Assembly (NCBI GenBank): GCA_023420935.1
Contig: JAEZUR010000124.1
Location: 1 to 6,630 of the forward strand
Direction of reading: 5' to 3'
From: Bacillota bacterium
GTDB lineage: Bacteria > Bacillota > Clostridia > Lachnospirales > Lachnospiraceae
DNA: 6,630 nt
The notes beneath the pieces are model-generated. The model was not told where the DNA came from, did no database searches, and was given only the letters and a program-made list of their open reading frames with translations. Made by a program: the position numbers and the translations under genes. Below, piece after piece: positions 6,280 through 6,630 of the stretch (the first letter of the stretch is position 1; each line of letters begins with the position of its first letter).

Positions 6280-6517
6280 TTATAACATAGACGATACTGT
6301 TGATATTACCGATGTAGTCTGTCCGTTAACATTCGTGAAAGCAAAGGTAGCGTTGGAAGAACTTGATGATGGACAGATTTTATCAGTTCGAATGAATGAT
6401 GGGGAACCAGTTCAAAATGTACCTCGAAGCATCAAAGAAGAGGGGCATCAAATACTAAAGCTGATTGATAACAAAGATGGTACATATGATCTCATTGTGA
6501 AAAAGGTTGAAGACTAA
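6272..6517 (+). CDS. TusA/SirA-family sulfur carrier protein
   Basis: This is a small cytoplasmic protein of 81 residues, the normal size for TusA-like carriers, which hold sulfur as a persulfide on a single conserved cysteine. That cysteine is Cys17 in DVVCPLTFVKAKVALEEL, at the start of the first helix. Canonical TusA has CPxP; here the second proline is Thr20 (CPLT). Later family features are the strand ILSVRMNDGEPVQNVPRS and the helix IKEEGHQIL, followed by a final strand near DGTYDLIVKK. The start overlaps the sulfite reductase stop by 8 bases and has GGAGGAA at 6258-6264, so the two are almost certainly co-translated. The position suggests it handles sulfur at the sulfite reduction step or passes it on to biosynthesis; that role is inferred. 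It is not E. coli-type TusA in context, since no tRNA thiolation genes are nearby. Confidence 0.85.
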   Translation: MVDYNIDDTVDITDVVCPLTFVKAKVALEELDDGQILSVRMNDGEPVQNVPRSIKEEGHQILKLIDNKDGTYDLIVKKVED

Positions 6518-6531
6518 ATTATTTCTTGGTT

Positions 6532-6591
6532 GATAGCAAGGCTGTGTCTATGATTATGGCTGAGAGCAAGGTTGTGTCCATGAATATGGTT
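6532..6591 (+). repeat. Two tandem copies of a 30-bp repeat after the cluster
   Basis: Unit 1 (6532-6561) and unit 2 (6562-6591) directly abut and agree at 25 of 30 positions; both contain AGCAAGG, TGTGTC and a central ATG. The similarity fades on both sides, although the five bases before unit 1 (TTGGT) still resemble the end of a unit. In one frame they would read as a ten-residue repeat (DSKAVSMIMA, ESKVVSMNMV), but no ribosome binding site precedes it. The region from 6518 to the edge shows no convincing terminator, so where transcription ends is not visible. Confidence 0.7.
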
Positions 6592-6630
6592 GCATATCGA
6601 TTCATTTGGTCGCCTTACCTTCCTAGGCAT

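Noticed and set aside
6580..6607. Hairpin ATGAATATG with CATAT..TTCAT as a cluster terminator
   Set aside because: The stem needs a four-base bulge and is followed by TTGGTCGCC, without a T-run.
6514..6630. Minus-strand frame running from the right edge to a stop at the tusA stop codon
   Set aside because: It is only 38 sense codons, histidine-rich because it reads the complement of repeated ATG triplets, and has no family resemblance; a convergent gene end cannot be excluded but is unsupported.

Overview
The window is a single-direction, AT-rich gene cluster for taking up sulfate sulfur into amino acids. Purine-rich Shine-Dalgarno sequences sit about 6-7 bases before almost every start, and genes overlap or lie close together. 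With oxygen-sensitive Fe-S and siroheme enzymes, this suggests an anaerobic Gram-positive bacterium of the Clostridia. A Lachnospiraceae-like host is plausible, but that is inference from style and protein flavour, not from a marker gene.

Layout, all on the + strand: the 3' part of an adenylylsulfate (APS) reductase alpha subunit (aprA-like, cut by the left edge; 1-1068); its small ferredoxin-type beta subunit (aprB-like, 1052-1366); a 72-base gap with a perfect 12-bp inverted repeat; the two subunits of ATP sulfurylase, cysD (1439-2338) and cysN (2338-4038, with an unexplained C-terminal extension); a 113-base gap with a strong imperfect hairpin; a PLP enzyme of the O-acetylhomoserine sulfhydrylase type (4152-5402); a compact siroheme sulfite reductase resembling AsrC (5419-6279); a TusA-like sulfur carrier (6272-6517); then a non-coding tail with a 30-bp tandem repeat that reaches the right edge.

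Read as a pathway: CysD/CysN activate sulfate to APS, the AprA/AprB pair reduces APS directly to sulfite, the siroheme enzyme reduces sulfite to sulfide, and the PLP enzyme fixes sulfide into homocysteine (or possibly cysteine). TusA may carry persulfide sulfur between steps. No APS kinase (CysC) or thioredoxin-type reductase (CysH) is visible, so the route appears to bypass PAPS and to use an AprAB-type reductase, best known from dissimilatory sulfate reducers, in a biosynthetic setting.

The points most worth a second look are this hybrid pathway, the C-terminal domain of CysN, the AsrC-like enzyme without AsrA/AsrB but paired with TusA, and the two structured intergenic regions. I found no sign of mobile elements, CRISPR arrays, tRNA or rRNA.
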